Source: Pollutibacter soli (GTDB lineage: Bacteria; Bacteroidota; Bacteroidia; Chitinophagales; Chitinophagaceae). From it: 64,000 nt of DNA. Shown here one piece after another: positions 51,369 to 60,598 of this stretch. The stretch lies in the NCBI GenBank assembly GCA_029269725.1, contig JARJHS010000005.1, forward strand, positions 228,513 to 292,512, given 5' to 3'. A program made the translations under genes and the position numbers. The notes under the pieces were generated by a model. It saw only the letters and a list, made by a program, of their open reading frames with translations, was not told the origin of the DNA and ran no database searches. Numbering within the stretch: position 1 is the first letter of the stretch; each line of letters starts with the position of its first letter.

Positions 51369-52511
51369 ATGTCAACACGCTTGCAATTTCTCCAGCAATC
51401 CACTCTTGCCGCAGCTGCTTTAATGACCGCTTCACTGGAATCATTGGCAATGCAGATGCCACAGCAAAAACTTCGTGTAGCCGTGATCGGATGTGGCAGT
51501 GTAAGTAACCGGTATCTTCCGCAGTTGAAGAGCTCAAAGCTAATCGAAGTAGTTTCGCTATGCGATATCAAATTTGACAGAGCAGAAAAACAGGCAAAAG
51601 AATTCCAGGTTAGAAATATTTATCCGAATATCCAGGATCTGCTCAAGGGTATTCCGTTTGATTTAATGGTTACCCTTACTGATATGCAGGTTCATGGTGA
51701 TCTGAACAGGATGGCCTTGAATGCCGGACGGCATGTCTGGAGTGAAAAGCCACTCGCCAATACTTACGGTGAAGGCAAAGCGCTTTTGGATCTCGCAAAA
51801 AGTAAGAATCTTAAACTCTGGGGAGCACCTGCGGTTGTAAACAGTCCTCAGTATGCATTCATGAAGCAGGCGATAAAAGATGGTAAACTTGGAAGACTCG
51901 CATCAGCTCACGGACAATACGGTCACACAGGCCCTACCTGGAGCGCTTTTTTTTATGAAAAAGGTGGTGGCAGTATGCCAGACCTCGGTGTGTATAATAT
52001 GTCCACGCTGACGGGCTTACTAGGTCCCGCAAGAACCGTGATGGCAATGACCAATATTGTTAACCCGGAAAGAACGGTTGATGATAAAGGGAAAATAAAA
52101 GTTGAAGCGGAAGACAATGCACATATACTTATGCAACATGATAACAATGTTATTTCGCATGTCATGTGCGGCTTCAACTATTTTGATCCTCATGGTCATG
52201 ATGCCGCAGGGCAAACACTACATACCATTCAGATTTTTGGTGATGCAGGAAACATGCGGCTCATTGGTTATGATTGGGAACCCAAAGGAGTGTTTCTTGA
52301 AACTTCCTGGAGCGAACCGGGTAAGCTCTTCGAGACTGATGCAAAGGGTTATGAATGGCAGGAAGGAGCGAGAGTAGTGGGAGAGGCAATCATCAATAAT
52401 CAGACACCGAAGATCCAGGTGGAACATGCATTACATGTACTTGAAGTAATTGAAGCGGCGAGGAAGTCTTCTGAGACGGGGGTGAGGGTGAAATTGGTGA
52501 GTAGTTTCTAA
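51369..52511 (+). CDS. Gfo/Idh/MocA-family oxidoreductase, exported
   Basis: A 380-aa protein with a signal-like N-terminus (MSTRLQFLQQSTLAAAALM) lacking the twin arginine of the paralogue at 61338. The Rossmann domain starts LRVAVIGCGSVSNRYLPQL; the family EKP motif is in HVWSEKPLANTYGEG. The C-terminal alpha/beta domain includes GGGSMPDLGVYN. Such NAD(P)-dependent enzymes oxidise or epimerise sugars or cyclitols; secreted ones are frequent near Bacteroidota carbohydrate loci and often keep their cofactor bound. The ATG at 51369 follows a purine-rich stretch and gives the family N-terminus. It lies 340 bp after the GH144 pair on the same strand and may belong to the same locus. Confidence 0.87.
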   Translation: MSTRLQFLQQSTLAAAALMTASLESLAMQMPQQKLRVAVIGCGSVSNRYLPQLKSSKLIEVVSLCDIKFDRAEKQAKEFQVRNIYPNIQDLLKGIPFDLMVTLTDMQVHGDLNRMALNAGRHVWSEKPLANTYGEGKALLDLAKSKNLKLWGAPAVVNSPQYAFMKQAIKDGKLGRLASAHGQYGHTGPTWSAFFYEKGGGSMPDLGVYNMSTLTGLLGPARTVMAMTNIVNPERTVDDKGKIKVEAEDNAHILMQHDNNVISHVMCGFNYFDPHGHDAAGQTLHTIQIFGDAGNMRLIGYDWEPKGVFLETSWSEPGKLFETDAKGYEWQEGARVVGEAIINNQTPKIQVEHALHVLEVIEAARKSSETGVRVKLVSSF

Positions 52512-52870
52512 GTGGGTTTTGTTTCAAGCTGGCCTTCGGCTATGAGGAACAGCCAGCACGCAGGGGTCGCGGAGAAACTGCCCGCGGAGTAGCGCGGAGG
52601 AAATTGTATCGAGTCGGGTCCGGCTTTCTGAATTTCGAAAGAACAGATTTTTTCGAAGGAAGAAACGAATTAATTTAATGCAATTTCTTTACAACCGGAC
52701 CTTAATAAATACTATTTCCCTTTTGAAACTTTAGAAAGACCTGCTAACGTCATCGCTTTAAATCGCTATTATTTTTAACCGTGAATTTCACGTCTGGGGT
52801 TGAGGATTTTCTACATCATTGCCGTTGATGTACACTTGTTTTCAACTTTAGCTTACATGAAATTTGGGAA
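52512..52870. other. Gap: left flank of the GxxExxY cassette
   Basis: About 360 bp between the oxidoreductase and the GxxExxY gene. Holds the left inverted repeat (52531-52605); the rest is AT-rich and should contain the promoter of the GxxExxY gene. Confidence 0.55.
52531..52605. repeat. Left imperfect inverted repeat of GxxExxY cassette
   Basis: Reads CCTTCGGC, AACAGCC, CGC, GGTCGCGGAG and GCGCGGAGGAA in this order. The reverse complement of 53331-53403 carries GCCTTCGGC, AACAGCC, GACGCC, GGTCGCGGAG and ACGCGGAG with similar spacing. The pair brackets the GxxExxY gene at about 270 and 45 bp. Confidence 0.65.
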
Positions 52871-53287
52871 TTGAATAACGGAGAAGTGATTGCAAGTTCA
52901 AAGAATGATTTTCATGAAAATGATCTCATCCCAATTATTATCAGCGAAGCAATCTACGTACACAATAAGTTGGGCCCGGGTTTCCTGGAAAGCGCTTATA
53001 AGGAATGTTTAAAGCACAGATTAATAAAAGCGGGACTTTATGTTGAGAAGGAAATACCTATTCCGATAGTATTTGATGAAATAAAGCTTGAATGCGGATA
53101 CCGGGCGGATTTTCCCATTAATAGAAAAATAATTCTTGAGATCAAATCCGTTGATTGCTTAATTGATAAACACGTTGCGCAGACACTTTCCTATTTAAAA
53201 TTTGGAAACTTTAAACTCGGCTTGCTTATTAACTTCAATGTTCTACGTCTTAAAGATGGGTTGCGACGAGTAGTGAACGGGCTCTAA
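52871..53287 (+). CDS. GxxExxY family protein (PD-(D/E)XK-like)
   Basis: A 138-aa full-length member of the GxxExxY family. The name motif is GFLESAY within LGPGFLESAYKECLKHRL. The PD-(D/E)XK-like core follows: RADFPIN (Asp), IILEIKSVD (Glu and Lys of the E-x-K pair), ending LGLLINFNVLRLKDGLRRVV. The fold is that of nuclease-like proteins; no substrate is known. No in-frame ATG precedes the conserved part, so translation probably starts at the TTG at 52871 or the GTG at 52886. Imperfect inverted repeats bracket the gene. Truncated relatives of the C-terminal half are amplified at 62714-64000. Confidence 0.85.
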   Translation: MNNGEVIASSKNDFHENDLIPIIISEAIYVHNKLGPGFLESAYKECLKHRLIKAGLYVEKEIPIPIVFDEIKLECGYRADFPINRKIILEIKSVDCLIDKHVAQTLSYLKFGNFKLGLLINFNVLRLKDGLRRVVNGL

Positions 53288-53330
53288 CTCAAATTTTTCT
53301 AAGTCTACCAATTCCTGTCTGTCATATTAT

Positions 53331-53403
53331 CTCCGCGTAACTCAGCGTGTATTCCTCCGCGACCTCGGCGTCCCGGCTGTTAAAACCCAAGCCGAAGGCT
53401 TCC
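53331..53403. repeat. Right imperfect inverted repeat of GxxExxY cassette
   Basis: Partner of 52531-52605 on the opposite strand. Reads CTCCGCGTAACTCAGCG, TTCCTCCGCGACCTCGGCG, GGCTGTT and GCCGAAGGC. Begins 43 bp after the GxxExxY stop codon. Confidence 0.65.
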
Positions 53404-53478
53404 AATCCAAACCAGATTTTCCTTACTTTCATCCCGCTGCCATTCAGACGCTTCTCTTAATATTAAAATTCTATTTGT

Positions 53479-54387
53479 ATGCGCTTTTGCTTCGGGTTCG
53501 CAGCAGTTTTCATTTCATTATTTTTAGTCACCTCCTGTAACTCAGATAAAAAAGTGGCGACCAGCACTACCCAACTGGAAGAACAGATTCGCGAAAAAAT
53601 GAAAGCTTTCCCGGAAGCGAAATACGCTGTTGCCTTCCGAAATCTTTCGAACGGAGAAGAATTGATGATCAATGCAGAAGATAGTTTTCATGCAGCCAGC
53701 ACGATGAAAACTCCGGTGATGATTGAGCTGTACAAACGAGCTGCTGAAGGAAATTATTCAATGGATAGTACGATAGTAATAAAGAACAATTTTAAAAGTA
53801 TAGTTGATGGGAGTGAGTATCGCCTCGATTCCATGCAGGACAGCGAACATGATCTGTACCTGCATGTTGGTGAAAAAATGAAAGTGAAGGATCTTATCTT
53901 TCGTATGATTACCATGAGCAGTAATCTCGCTACAAATATCTTAATCGAAGAAGCAGATCCGAAAAATATCATTTCGACCATGCGTTCCATCGGAGCTGAT
54001 CAGATACAGGTGCGAAGGGGAGTAGAGGACAGCAAAGCATTTGAGCTGGGATTGAATAATCGTACCAATGCAAAGGACCTGATGACGATTTTCACACACC
54101 TGGCTAACGGTACTATTGTTAACAAAACTACGTGCGATTCTATGATCGTCACATTAATGCAGCAACATTTTACGGATCGAATACCCGGTAAGCTTCCAAA
54201 GGATGTAAAGACGGCAACAAAATCGGGGTCGATTACAAAAGTATGTCACGATTCCGGGATCGTATTTCTTCCCGATGGCAAAAAGTATGTTGTAGTGATC
54301 CTTACCTCTGGAATTGCGAATGAAGAAAAAGCATCCGCCCTTATTGCAGATGTCTCCCTTGCTATTTACAACTATGTTACCCGATAG
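53479..54387 (+). CDS. Class A beta-lactamase-like serine hydrolase, lipoprotein
   Basis: A 302-aa lipoprotein (FISLFLVTSCNSDKKV). The class A order of motifs is present: S74-T-M-K77 (SxxK), S147-S-N149 in the SDN position, a Glu-rich segment GVEDSKAFELGLNN where the omega-loop Glu166 should be, and K248-S-G in place of KTG. This resembles the subclass of class A enzymes found in Bacteroidota, some of which confer beta-lactam resistance while others are related hydrolases of unknown substrate. The S-S-N and K-S-G variants are tolerated in the family. Resistance cannot be inferred from sequence alone. It is convergent with the SusD gene at 54566 across a shared terminator. Confidence 0.82.
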   Translation: MRFCFGFAAVFISLFLVTSCNSDKKVATSTTQLEEQIREKMKAFPEAKYAVAFRNLSNGEELMINAEDSFHAASTMKTPVMIELYKRAAEGNYSMDSTIVIKNNFKSIVDGSEYRLDSMQDSEHDLYLHVGEKMKVKDLIFRMITMSSNLATNILIEEADPKNIISTMRSIGADQIQVRRGVEDSKAFELGLNNRTNAKDLMTIFTHLANGTIVNKTTCDSMIVTLMQQHFTDRIPGKLPKDVKTATKSGSITKVCHDSGIVFLPDGKKYVVVILTSGIANEEKASALIADVSLAIYNYVTR

Positions 54388-54514
54388 AAACCATACTCAA
54401 TGCTCATCGGTTTAATAATTTTTTGCAGAATCAGGAATCTTTATCATTCACAGTTTCGACATACCTGGTATTACTCACGGTTTGAATTTCACAAATCCAT
54501 TTGCTCTGAGATAA

Positions 54515-54546
54515 AAAAAACTGCTTCACAATGGAAGCAGTTTTTT
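54515..54546. terminator. Bidirectional intrinsic terminator
   Basis: CTGCTTC (54521-54527) and GAAGCAG (54534-54540) form a 7-bp stem with a 6-nt loop, flanked by an A-run on the left and a T-run on the right. It therefore works on both strands between the convergent beta-lactamase-like and SusD genes. Confidence 0.85.
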
Positions 54547-54565
54547 ATAAAAAGTTAGATATGTC

Positions 54566-55954
54566 TTAGTAACCTTCGTTCTGCACGAGGTTTTTATTTA
54601 CATCTGTTTCACGTTGCGGGATCGGCCAGATCAGTTTTGGAGAATTCCATGCAAGGCCTGATACAGGCTGTTTCAAACGTTTTGATTCAGACAATGCCTG
54701 TCCTTCGAAAGCGAACTCCAGGTAGCGTTCTTTTAAAACAGCAGGGAGGTCAACAACATCTAATGGATCAAGACCTGCTCTTTCCCTGATGAGGTTGACA
54801 TCTTCCTTAGGAGTGGCACCTACTGATTCACCAAGCCTGACGTTTGCTTCTGCGCGGGTCAGGTACATTTCAGCAAGGCGGATGACAAGTACATCACCGT
54901 AAGTGTCGAGATGTTTTTTAGTGTAGTAGTTTCCTCCGGATAACTGGAAGAAAGCACCACGGACATCACCGGCTTCGTATTTAGCCCTGTGAGCGTCTTT
55001 GATTTTGCAATCACTACGACCTGAAGTACCAGGGATAGCAGAGATTGTTCTTCCAAAGAAGGTGTTCATGTCATTTATACCATCCTGGGTAGTAATCTTG
55101 ACGAAGAAAATATATTCCTCAGGTGTGGTGCCTCCGCCATTGATTTCTGTAAACCAAAGGTCTTCGAAATCTGTTTCGAGAGACTTTCCGCTGTTTTCAA
55201 TTACAAAATTGGCGGCTTCTCTTGCTGCTGTATAATTACCGAGTACCATGTAAACACGTGATAGCATTGCTGCAGCAGTGAATTTTGTTGCATAGCGGGA
55301 ATTGTCTTCAGGCAGCAGGTTTTGCGCTTTTGTCAGTTCTGCAATTACAAAATCATACACTTCTTTGACAGAGTTACGGCTTACATAGTTAGCCTCAGTG
55401 ATTTCTGTTGTTGGAGTGGTAATAATGGGAACGCCAGGGTTTGACGCATAATCTCCATCTCCATAAAACTTTGCGTACAACTTTACCAGGTCGAAAAGCA
55501 TAGAAGCACGAAGGAAAGTGGCTTCTCCTTCAACACGGTCCCTGTTTTCCGGTGAAGATGTGACTTTGTCCAGCGCAGACAAAACATAATTGCAACGGTT
55601 GATAGCATTATAAACGCCCGCCCAGGTAGAAGCAGCATAGGTGTTGTTTGATGACATTGCTGCGTTATAGGCATCATTCAATGGAGCAAATGTACCCGTG
55701 AAGTTGATATCATCTTTGTTGCCTGTAAGTGCATTGAATAATTGCAGATCGCCGCCATAAACGCTGGTGCTCTGAATACCGTCGTAGCATCCGATAAGAG
55801 TTGCGTTTACATCACTCTCGGTAAGCAATGCAACATCTGAACCAATGCTCTGGTAAGGATAGATGTCCAGCCTTTTGCTGCAACTTCCAGTCATCAGGAT
55901 CACTGCTGCCGAAATAGTAGTAATTCCGAAATTTATTTTATTGAACAGTTTCAT
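54566..55954 (-). CDS. SusD/RagB-family lipoprotein (second locus)
   Basis: A 462-aa lipoprotein (AVILMTGSCSKRLDIYP). SusD hallmarks include YNAINRCNYVLSALDKV, EGEATFLRASMLFDLVKLYA, VIRLAEMYLTRAEANVRLGE, INLIRERAGLDP-like VNLIRERAGLDPLDV, LKERYLEFAFEGQAL and IPQRETDVN. The upstream TTG in frame would add four residues; the ATG at 55954 is preferred. It lies 21 bp after the second SusC gene. There is no enzyme, sigma factor or surface-binding protein beside it, so the pair is an orphan SusCD transporter with unknown cargo, probably a glycan or a peptide. Confidence 0.93.
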   Translation of the reverse strand: MKLFNKINFGITTISAAVILMTGSCSKRLDIYPYQSIGSDVALLTESDVNATLIGCYDGIQSTSVYGGDLQLFNALTGNKDDINFTGTFAPLNDAYNAAMSSNNTYAASTWAGVYNAINRCNYVLSALDKVTSSPENRDRVEGEATFLRASMLFDLVKLYAKFYGDGDYASNPGVPIITTPTTEITEANYVSRNSVKEVYDFVIAELTKAQNLLPEDNSRYATKFTAAAMLSRVYMVLGNYTAAREAANFVIENSGKSLETDFEDLWFTEINGGGTTPEEYIFFVKITTQDGINDMNTFFGRTISAIPGTSGRSDCKIKDAHRAKYEAGDVRGAFFQLSGGNYYTKKHLDTYGDVLVIRLAEMYLTRAEANVRLGESVGATPKEDVNLIRERAGLDPLDVVDLPAVLKERYLEFAFEGQALSESKRLKQPVSGLAWNSPKLIWPIPQRETDVNKNLVQNEGY

Positions 55955-55975
55955 TTTCTTTTTCAATTTTTAGAA

Positions 55976-58900
55976 TTAGAAAGTAACGTTAATACCGAAT
56001 AAGAAAGTTCTCGGCTGCGGAGCAGTATAGAAATCATTGCCTTTCGCAATGTTCGAATCAAAGTCATCCGCGTTTACTTCCGGATCCCAGTAAGGATATT
56101 GTGTAATGGTCAGCAGATTATATGCAGAAACATATACACGCAGTTTTTCCATTCTCAATGTTTTGACAATTTTCGGAGTGAAATTGTATCCGAGTGTCAA
56201 TGTTCTTAAACGTGCATAATCACCTTTAACCATGTAACGGCTGCTCGCCTGTGAACCATTGATGGTATACAGACGGACCTGTGGAACATTTGTAATATCA
56301 CCAGGTTTCTGCCAGCGTGCCAGCTGGTCAGCTGTGTTGTTATCTTCATACAACATGTTTGCTGAAGAGTAACGACCCATACCATAGATATTGATTTGAT
56401 TTCCCCAAACACCATTGAAGAATACAGAAAGATCAAATCCTTTGTATGAGAAGTTGTTGGTAAAGCCCCATATAGCATCCGGGTTTGGATCGCCGATTAC
56501 CACACGCTGTGCCTCGTTGTAATTATTTGTGGTAGTACGATCAAGCTCACCATTGGTGCCTTTGATGTTTTTGTAAAACAATGCATCACCATTTTGTGGA
56601 TCAACGCCAGCATATTCCGGAGCGAAGAAAACACCCACTGCTTCTCCTTCCATTACACGATTCATGCCGCTTACGCCACCTGTGATTACCTGGCCAAGTA
56701 TATTATCTACACGTCCTTTATTGAATGCCAGGTTGAGGTTGGTTGACCATTTGAACTGACCAACAAAATTCTGAGAGTTCAATACGAATTCCCATCCTTT
56801 ATTGCTCAACTTACCAACGTTCTTTGTGATTGTCTGGAAACCTGATGTTGCAGGAACATTTACGTTCAGCAAGAGACCATCAGTTTTCTTTTCATAATAG
56901 TCGATTTCACCTGTCAACCGGTTATTGAAAAATCCGAAATCGATACCAAAGTCCATCTGCTTGGTTGTTTCCCATTGCAGATCGGGATTCGCGAGCTGAG
57001 ATGGACGTTGTCCGCTCACACCTGCATAACCAGCATCACCGGAGAACAAGCCCATCTGCGGGAAGTTTCCGATTTCTGCGTTACCGACGATTCCATAGCT
57101 CGCCCTGAGTTTCAGGAAACTGAGGAATTTTGTATCAGAGAGGAAATCCTCATTTGTCAGGATCCAACCCGCAGACACCGCTGGGAAAGTACCTGTTCTT
57201 GAGTTCTTACCAAAGCGGGATGACTGATCAATACGCGCACTGGCAGACAACAGGTATCTTTCGTTGAAAGTGTAGTTTGCGCGAAGGAAATAAGAAAGGA
57301 AGCGGAAATCTGTTTGAGTAGATGTACCGGCATACACATCAGCAGCACTTGCAATTTTCTGATAGGAGTTGGAAGGATATTCCATACCGCTTACAGAATT
57401 GTATTTGCTTGATGACTCCTGGTATTGCATACCCAATACCGCATCGATATTGTGTTTACCAAATACCTTATTATAGTTCAGGTAATTGTTCAGGTTGAAG
57501 TTGGTAACAAAAGTTCCGGTATTCTGACCATCACCATTTGTTGCAGAACTATTGTTACGAACAGTCTGTGACTGCCAGTAACCTTCTTCATTCTGGCTCA
57601 GATAGTCCAGGCCAAATTCACTATTGAATGTGAGGCCTTTCATTATTTTTGCTCTTGCATACGCATTGCCAAGTGTACGATAGATCTCCTGAGAGAATTT
57701 CGCGTACTTAACAGAAAGCATCGGGTTATAATACAGTGGAAGACCAGGATCGCCGGGGGGAGTTCCTGCATCGAGACCGGTGTTCGGATCAATGAAAGGT
57801 GACATCGGCATCAATGCTGCGGACTGCATTGGGCTGGAGAATGCATTATCCCCAGGCAGCCTGCGATTGTAAGTGCGCGATAAACTCATTGACATTCCGA
57901 GATCTAACCAGTTGTTGATTTTCTGGTCAAGGTTCAGACGACCTGTTGTACGAATGAGGCTGTTTCCGACTATAATTCCTTTCTGATCAAGGTGCTGGAA
58001 TGATCCGTAAAATCTGGTGCGATCATTACCCCCGCGGAACTGGACATCGGCCTGGTTATATGGCCCTTTCTGGAAGAACTGATCCTGCCAGTTATAAGTT
58101 TTACTTGGATTCTGTGCCCATTGGCCATAGCTGTAATAATCCAATACAGATTCTTTTACGTAGGTAGTCCAGCTATCAGGATCTGTCGGATCTATTCCAT
58201 CCTGTGTATCGTTATATAAGGCACCTTCCAGAATCATTTCTGCATACTGGTCTGAGTTCAGCATGTCCACACGACGTGTTGCTTCTGACCAACCCGTCTG
58301 GAAGTTTACAGAAACATTTGTTTTACCAGCTTTACCCCTTTTGGTCGTGATAAGAACGACACCGTTTGCCGCGCGTGAACCGAAGATGGCACCTGCAGAT
58401 GCATCTTTCAGAATTTCGATAGACTCGATATCATTTGGATTGATATCCGCAAGGGTGTTGGTGGCACCTCCGTAGGAACTGAGGTCTCCACTGGTGATGG
58501 GAATTCCATCGACAACGAACAGCGGCTGACTGCTGGCGCTGATGGATGAGTTACCCCTGACCCTGACCGTTACTGCCTGGCCAAGCTTACCACTCATACT
58601 GTTTACAAATACACCAGCGGCTTTACCCTGGAGTGCCTGGTCAACTGTCGGAGTTGGCATGTACTCAATGTCTTTTCCCTTAACACGGGCAATATTCCCC
58701 GTAACATCTTTCTTAATCTGTGTACCACCATAACCGGTAACAACTACTTCCGAAAGGTTACGTGTGCCAATGGACAATTTAACCTCTACCGTTGTGCTGT
58801 TGGCAACAACAGATGCATCGTCGTATCCGATTGCGGAAATGATGAGTGTTGCACCTTTTGCAACTGAAATAGAAAAATTTCCCTGAGCATCTGTGCTCAC

Positions 58901-59050
58901 CCCACTGGTGGCACCTTTAACTGTCACTGAAGCGGATGGAATTGGATTTCCGTTATCATCTGTAACCTTTCCGGTAACAGTGACGGTTTGTGCAAAGGAT
59001 GTGAAAAATAGCAATAATGCTGCTGTTAGTGATAATAGCAATTTTCTCAT
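55976..59050 (-). CDS. SusC-type TonB-dependent transporter (second locus, no STN)
   Basis: A 1024-aa outer-membrane transporter. A signal peptide (MRKLLLSLTAALLLFFTSFA) leads into a carboxypeptidase-D regulatory-like domain (about 22-98, VTGKVTDDNGNPIPSASVTV), then the plug (VVVTGYGGTQIKKDVTGNIA, PLFVVDGIPITSGDL, SRAANGVVLITTKRG) and the barrel, ending TFLFGINVTF. It has no STN domain, unlike the SusC at 42169, so it is not expected to signal through a FecR protein; no sigma gene is near it. With the SusD gene 21 bp downstream it forms a simple transporter pair. The ATG is followed directly by the signal peptide. Confidence 0.95.
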   Translation of the reverse strand: MRKLLLSLTAALLLFFTSFAQTVTVTGKVTDDNGNPIPSASVTVKGATSGVSTDAQGNFSISVAKGATLIISAIGYDDASVVANSTTVEVKLSIGTRNLSEVVVTGYGGTQIKKDVTGNIARVKGKDIEYMPTPTVDQALQGKAAGVFVNSMSGKLGQAVTVRVRGNSSISASSQPLFVVDGIPITSGDLSSYGGATNTLADINPNDIESIEILKDASAGAIFGSRAANGVVLITTKRGKAGKTNVSVNFQTGWSEATRRVDMLNSDQYAEMILEGALYNDTQDGIDPTDPDSWTTYVKESVLDYYSYGQWAQNPSKTYNWQDQFFQKGPYNQADVQFRGGNDRTRFYGSFQHLDQKGIIVGNSLIRTTGRLNLDQKINNWLDLGMSMSLSRTYNRRLPGDNAFSSPMQSAALMPMSPFIDPNTGLDAGTPPGDPGLPLYYNPMLSVKYAKFSQEIYRTLGNAYARAKIMKGLTFNSEFGLDYLSQNEEGYWQSQTVRNNSSATNGDGQNTGTFVTNFNLNNYLNYNKVFGKHNIDAVLGMQYQESSSKYNSVSGMEYPSNSYQKIASAADVYAGTSTQTDFRFLSYFLRANYTFNERYLLSASARIDQSSRFGKNSRTGTFPAVSAGWILTNEDFLSDTKFLSFLKLRASYGIVGNAEIGNFPQMGLFSGDAGYAGVSGQRPSQLANPDLQWETTKQMDFGIDFGFFNNRLTGEIDYYEKKTDGLLLNVNVPATSGFQTITKNVGKLSNKGWEFVLNSQNFVGQFKWSTNLNLAFNKGRVDNILGQVITGGVSGMNRVMEGEAVGVFFAPEYAGVDPQNGDALFYKNIKGTNGELDRTTTNNYNEAQRVVIGDPNPDAIWGFTNNFSYKGFDLSVFFNGVWGNQINIYGMGRYSSANMLYEDNNTADQLARWQKPGDITNVPQVRLYTINGSQASSRYMVKGDYARLRTLTLGYNFTPKIVKTLRMEKLRVYVSAYNLLTITQYPYWDPEVNADDFDSNIAKGNDFYTAPQPRTFLFGINVTF

Positions 59051-59446
59051 GTCTGCATGAATTAGTTGGCTGTAAATTTAACGCAAAATTATCTTAAAGT
59101 GATTCATAATGAACGCATTTGGCTGGTGAAATCACATATTTGAAAAAAATAAATTGCTCGTTTTTTACACAATAAAATTGTTTGAGTGTTTTTGATAAAA
59201 CAATGCAGCGATTTTCCGATTGAATTTGTCTGTCGCCGCTCGTTCTGATAATTTCCGGAAAAATATATGTTGTAAAAAAATATTTGTTTTCTGTAGTCCA
59301 CATCTTCCATTTTTGCGCATATCCTGCAACGTTAGTGATCCTGCAAATTCATATTTAATTTTTTGCCAGATGTGTCGTCCGCTGCCAAAATTGATATTCA
59401 TTTAAACAGAGAAAAGCCTGTCTGCCTTGGTCTTTTTACGGAGCTA
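59051..59446. other. Gap upstream of second susC
   Basis: About 400 bp between susC and the end of the radical SAM gene on the same strand. It should hold the susC promoter (a candidate -7 element is at 59084-59091). Short open frames in it have no family features. Confidence 0.45.
59084..59091 (-). promoter_or_regulatory. Candidate -7 element TAATTTTG before susC
   Basis: On the minus strand TAATTTTG matches the Bacteroidota -7 consensus TAnnTTTG, 34 bp upstream of the second SusC ATG. I see no clear TTG at the -33 position, so this is only a candidate. Confidence 0.3.
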
Positions 59447-60598
59447 TTAAAATAGTTTCCCCTGCTCCGTTGGCCGTCGGAAAAGATCCGTGCGAAGCGG
59501 AACTTTTTCCATATTCATATGATACAATTTCCCATATTTCTCATACTGCTGAGCAACCAACTGCGCTACCGGTCCGGATCCCCGCATACGCAGGCCCCAT
59601 CTCGTATCATTTACTTTTCCGTCGTGACCATCCTCGATGGCGTGCCATACCTTATCTGCTCTGTCCGGGAAGTTTTTATACAGCCAATCATGAAACAATA
59701 GTTTTATGGCACCATTCAGCCGGATAAAGGTGTAAGCGGTAAATACCGCTCCCGCATCTGATGCAGCCTTCATAATCCTCTGCATTTCATGATCATTCAG
59801 TCCGGGTATCATAGGACCCATCATGATCCCCATCCTGACGCCTGCAGAACTGAGTTCTTCAATCACTTTCAATCGCTGCGTCGCTGTGACTGTTCGTGGC
59901 TCCATCACTCTTCGCAGGTCTTCGTTAAACGAAGTAATGGAAACCATTGCCCTGACGAGTTTTTTCTGGGCCAGCTCTTTCAAAATATCCTTGTCCTTAA
60001 TAATCCATGCATTTTTTGTAAGGATGCCGACAGGGTGATTAAATTCATTACAAACCTCCAGCAGACTTCGTGTCAGCCTATATTTCTGTTCAGCAGGCTG
60101 GTAACAATCCGTATTTCCGCTCAGCATAATAGGCATGGGTTTCCATCCGGGATGCATCAACTCTTTCCGCAACAATTGCGGAGCATTCATTTTTACAATG
60201 ATTTTTCTTTCGAAATCGAGCCCTGCACTATATCCCCAATATTCATGAACATTTCGGGCATAACAATAAATGCAACCATGTTCACAACCAGCATATGCGT
60301 TCATACTGTAAGCCATACCCACATCCGGGCTATCAATTTTATTTACGATCGTTTTTGATTGTTGCTCGAGGTATTGGGTGGGCAGATTGTTTTCCGTCCA
60401 GTCATCAATTCCCTCAATATGTTCCTTTGATTGTTCATCCTTCAAAAATTTATTGCGTGTATTTATTTGTGCCCCGCGCCCAACGAGGTATTGATGTTCA
60501 GGTTCCCTCTCACCAGGTTTTATTTTATAGTGATCCTGTTTCAGTTTCGATGCCATCGCTTTAGTTTGATCTGGTTTTGGATTAGTTTTCATCATCAA
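59447..60598 (-). CDS. PA0069-family radical SAM protein
   Basis: A 383-aa radical SAM protein. The cluster motif is C105-E-H-G-C109-I-Y-C112 in AYAGCEHGCIYCYARNVHEY, with WGYSAGLDFERKIIVK following. This sequence is characteristic of the PA0069/Rv2578c family, relatives of the spore photoproduct lyase-like branch. PMPIMLSGNTDCYQPAE, VGILTKNAWI and GIMMGPMIPGLNDHE are further family segments. The substrate is unknown; a role in nucleic acid repair is often suggested but not shown. The start overlaps the end of the 2H-fold gene by 17 bp, so the two are translated together. A palindromic operator lies upstream of the pair (61198-61236). Confidence 0.88.
   Translation of the reverse strand: MMMKTNPKPDQTKAMASKLKQDHYKIKPGEREPEHQYLVGRGAQINTRNKFLKDEQSKEHIEGIDDWTENNLPTQYLEQQSKTIVNKIDSPDVGMAYSMNAYAGCEHGCIYCYARNVHEYWGYSAGLDFERKIIVKMNAPQLLRKELMHPGWKPMPIMLSGNTDCYQPAEQKYRLTRSLLEVCNEFNHPVGILTKNAWIIKDKDILKELAQKKLVRAMVSITSFNEDLRRVMEPRTVTATQRLKVIEELSSAGVRMGIMMGPMIPGLNDHEMQRIMKAASDAGAVFTAYTFIRLNGAIKLLFHDWLYKNFPDRADKVWHAIEDGHDGKVNDTRWGLRMRGSGPVAQLVAQQYEKYGKLYHMNMEKVPLRTDLFRRPTEQGKLF

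Noticed and set aside
53479..54387. Firm call as an antibiotic-resistance beta-lactamase
   Set aside because: Motifs fit class A, but the K-S-G and S-S-N variants and lack of a mobile context leave the substrate open.
59165..59401. Minus-strand 78-codon frame between radical SAM gene and susC
   Set aside because: Composition and lack of any conserved motif suggest random open sequence in an AT-rich promoter region.
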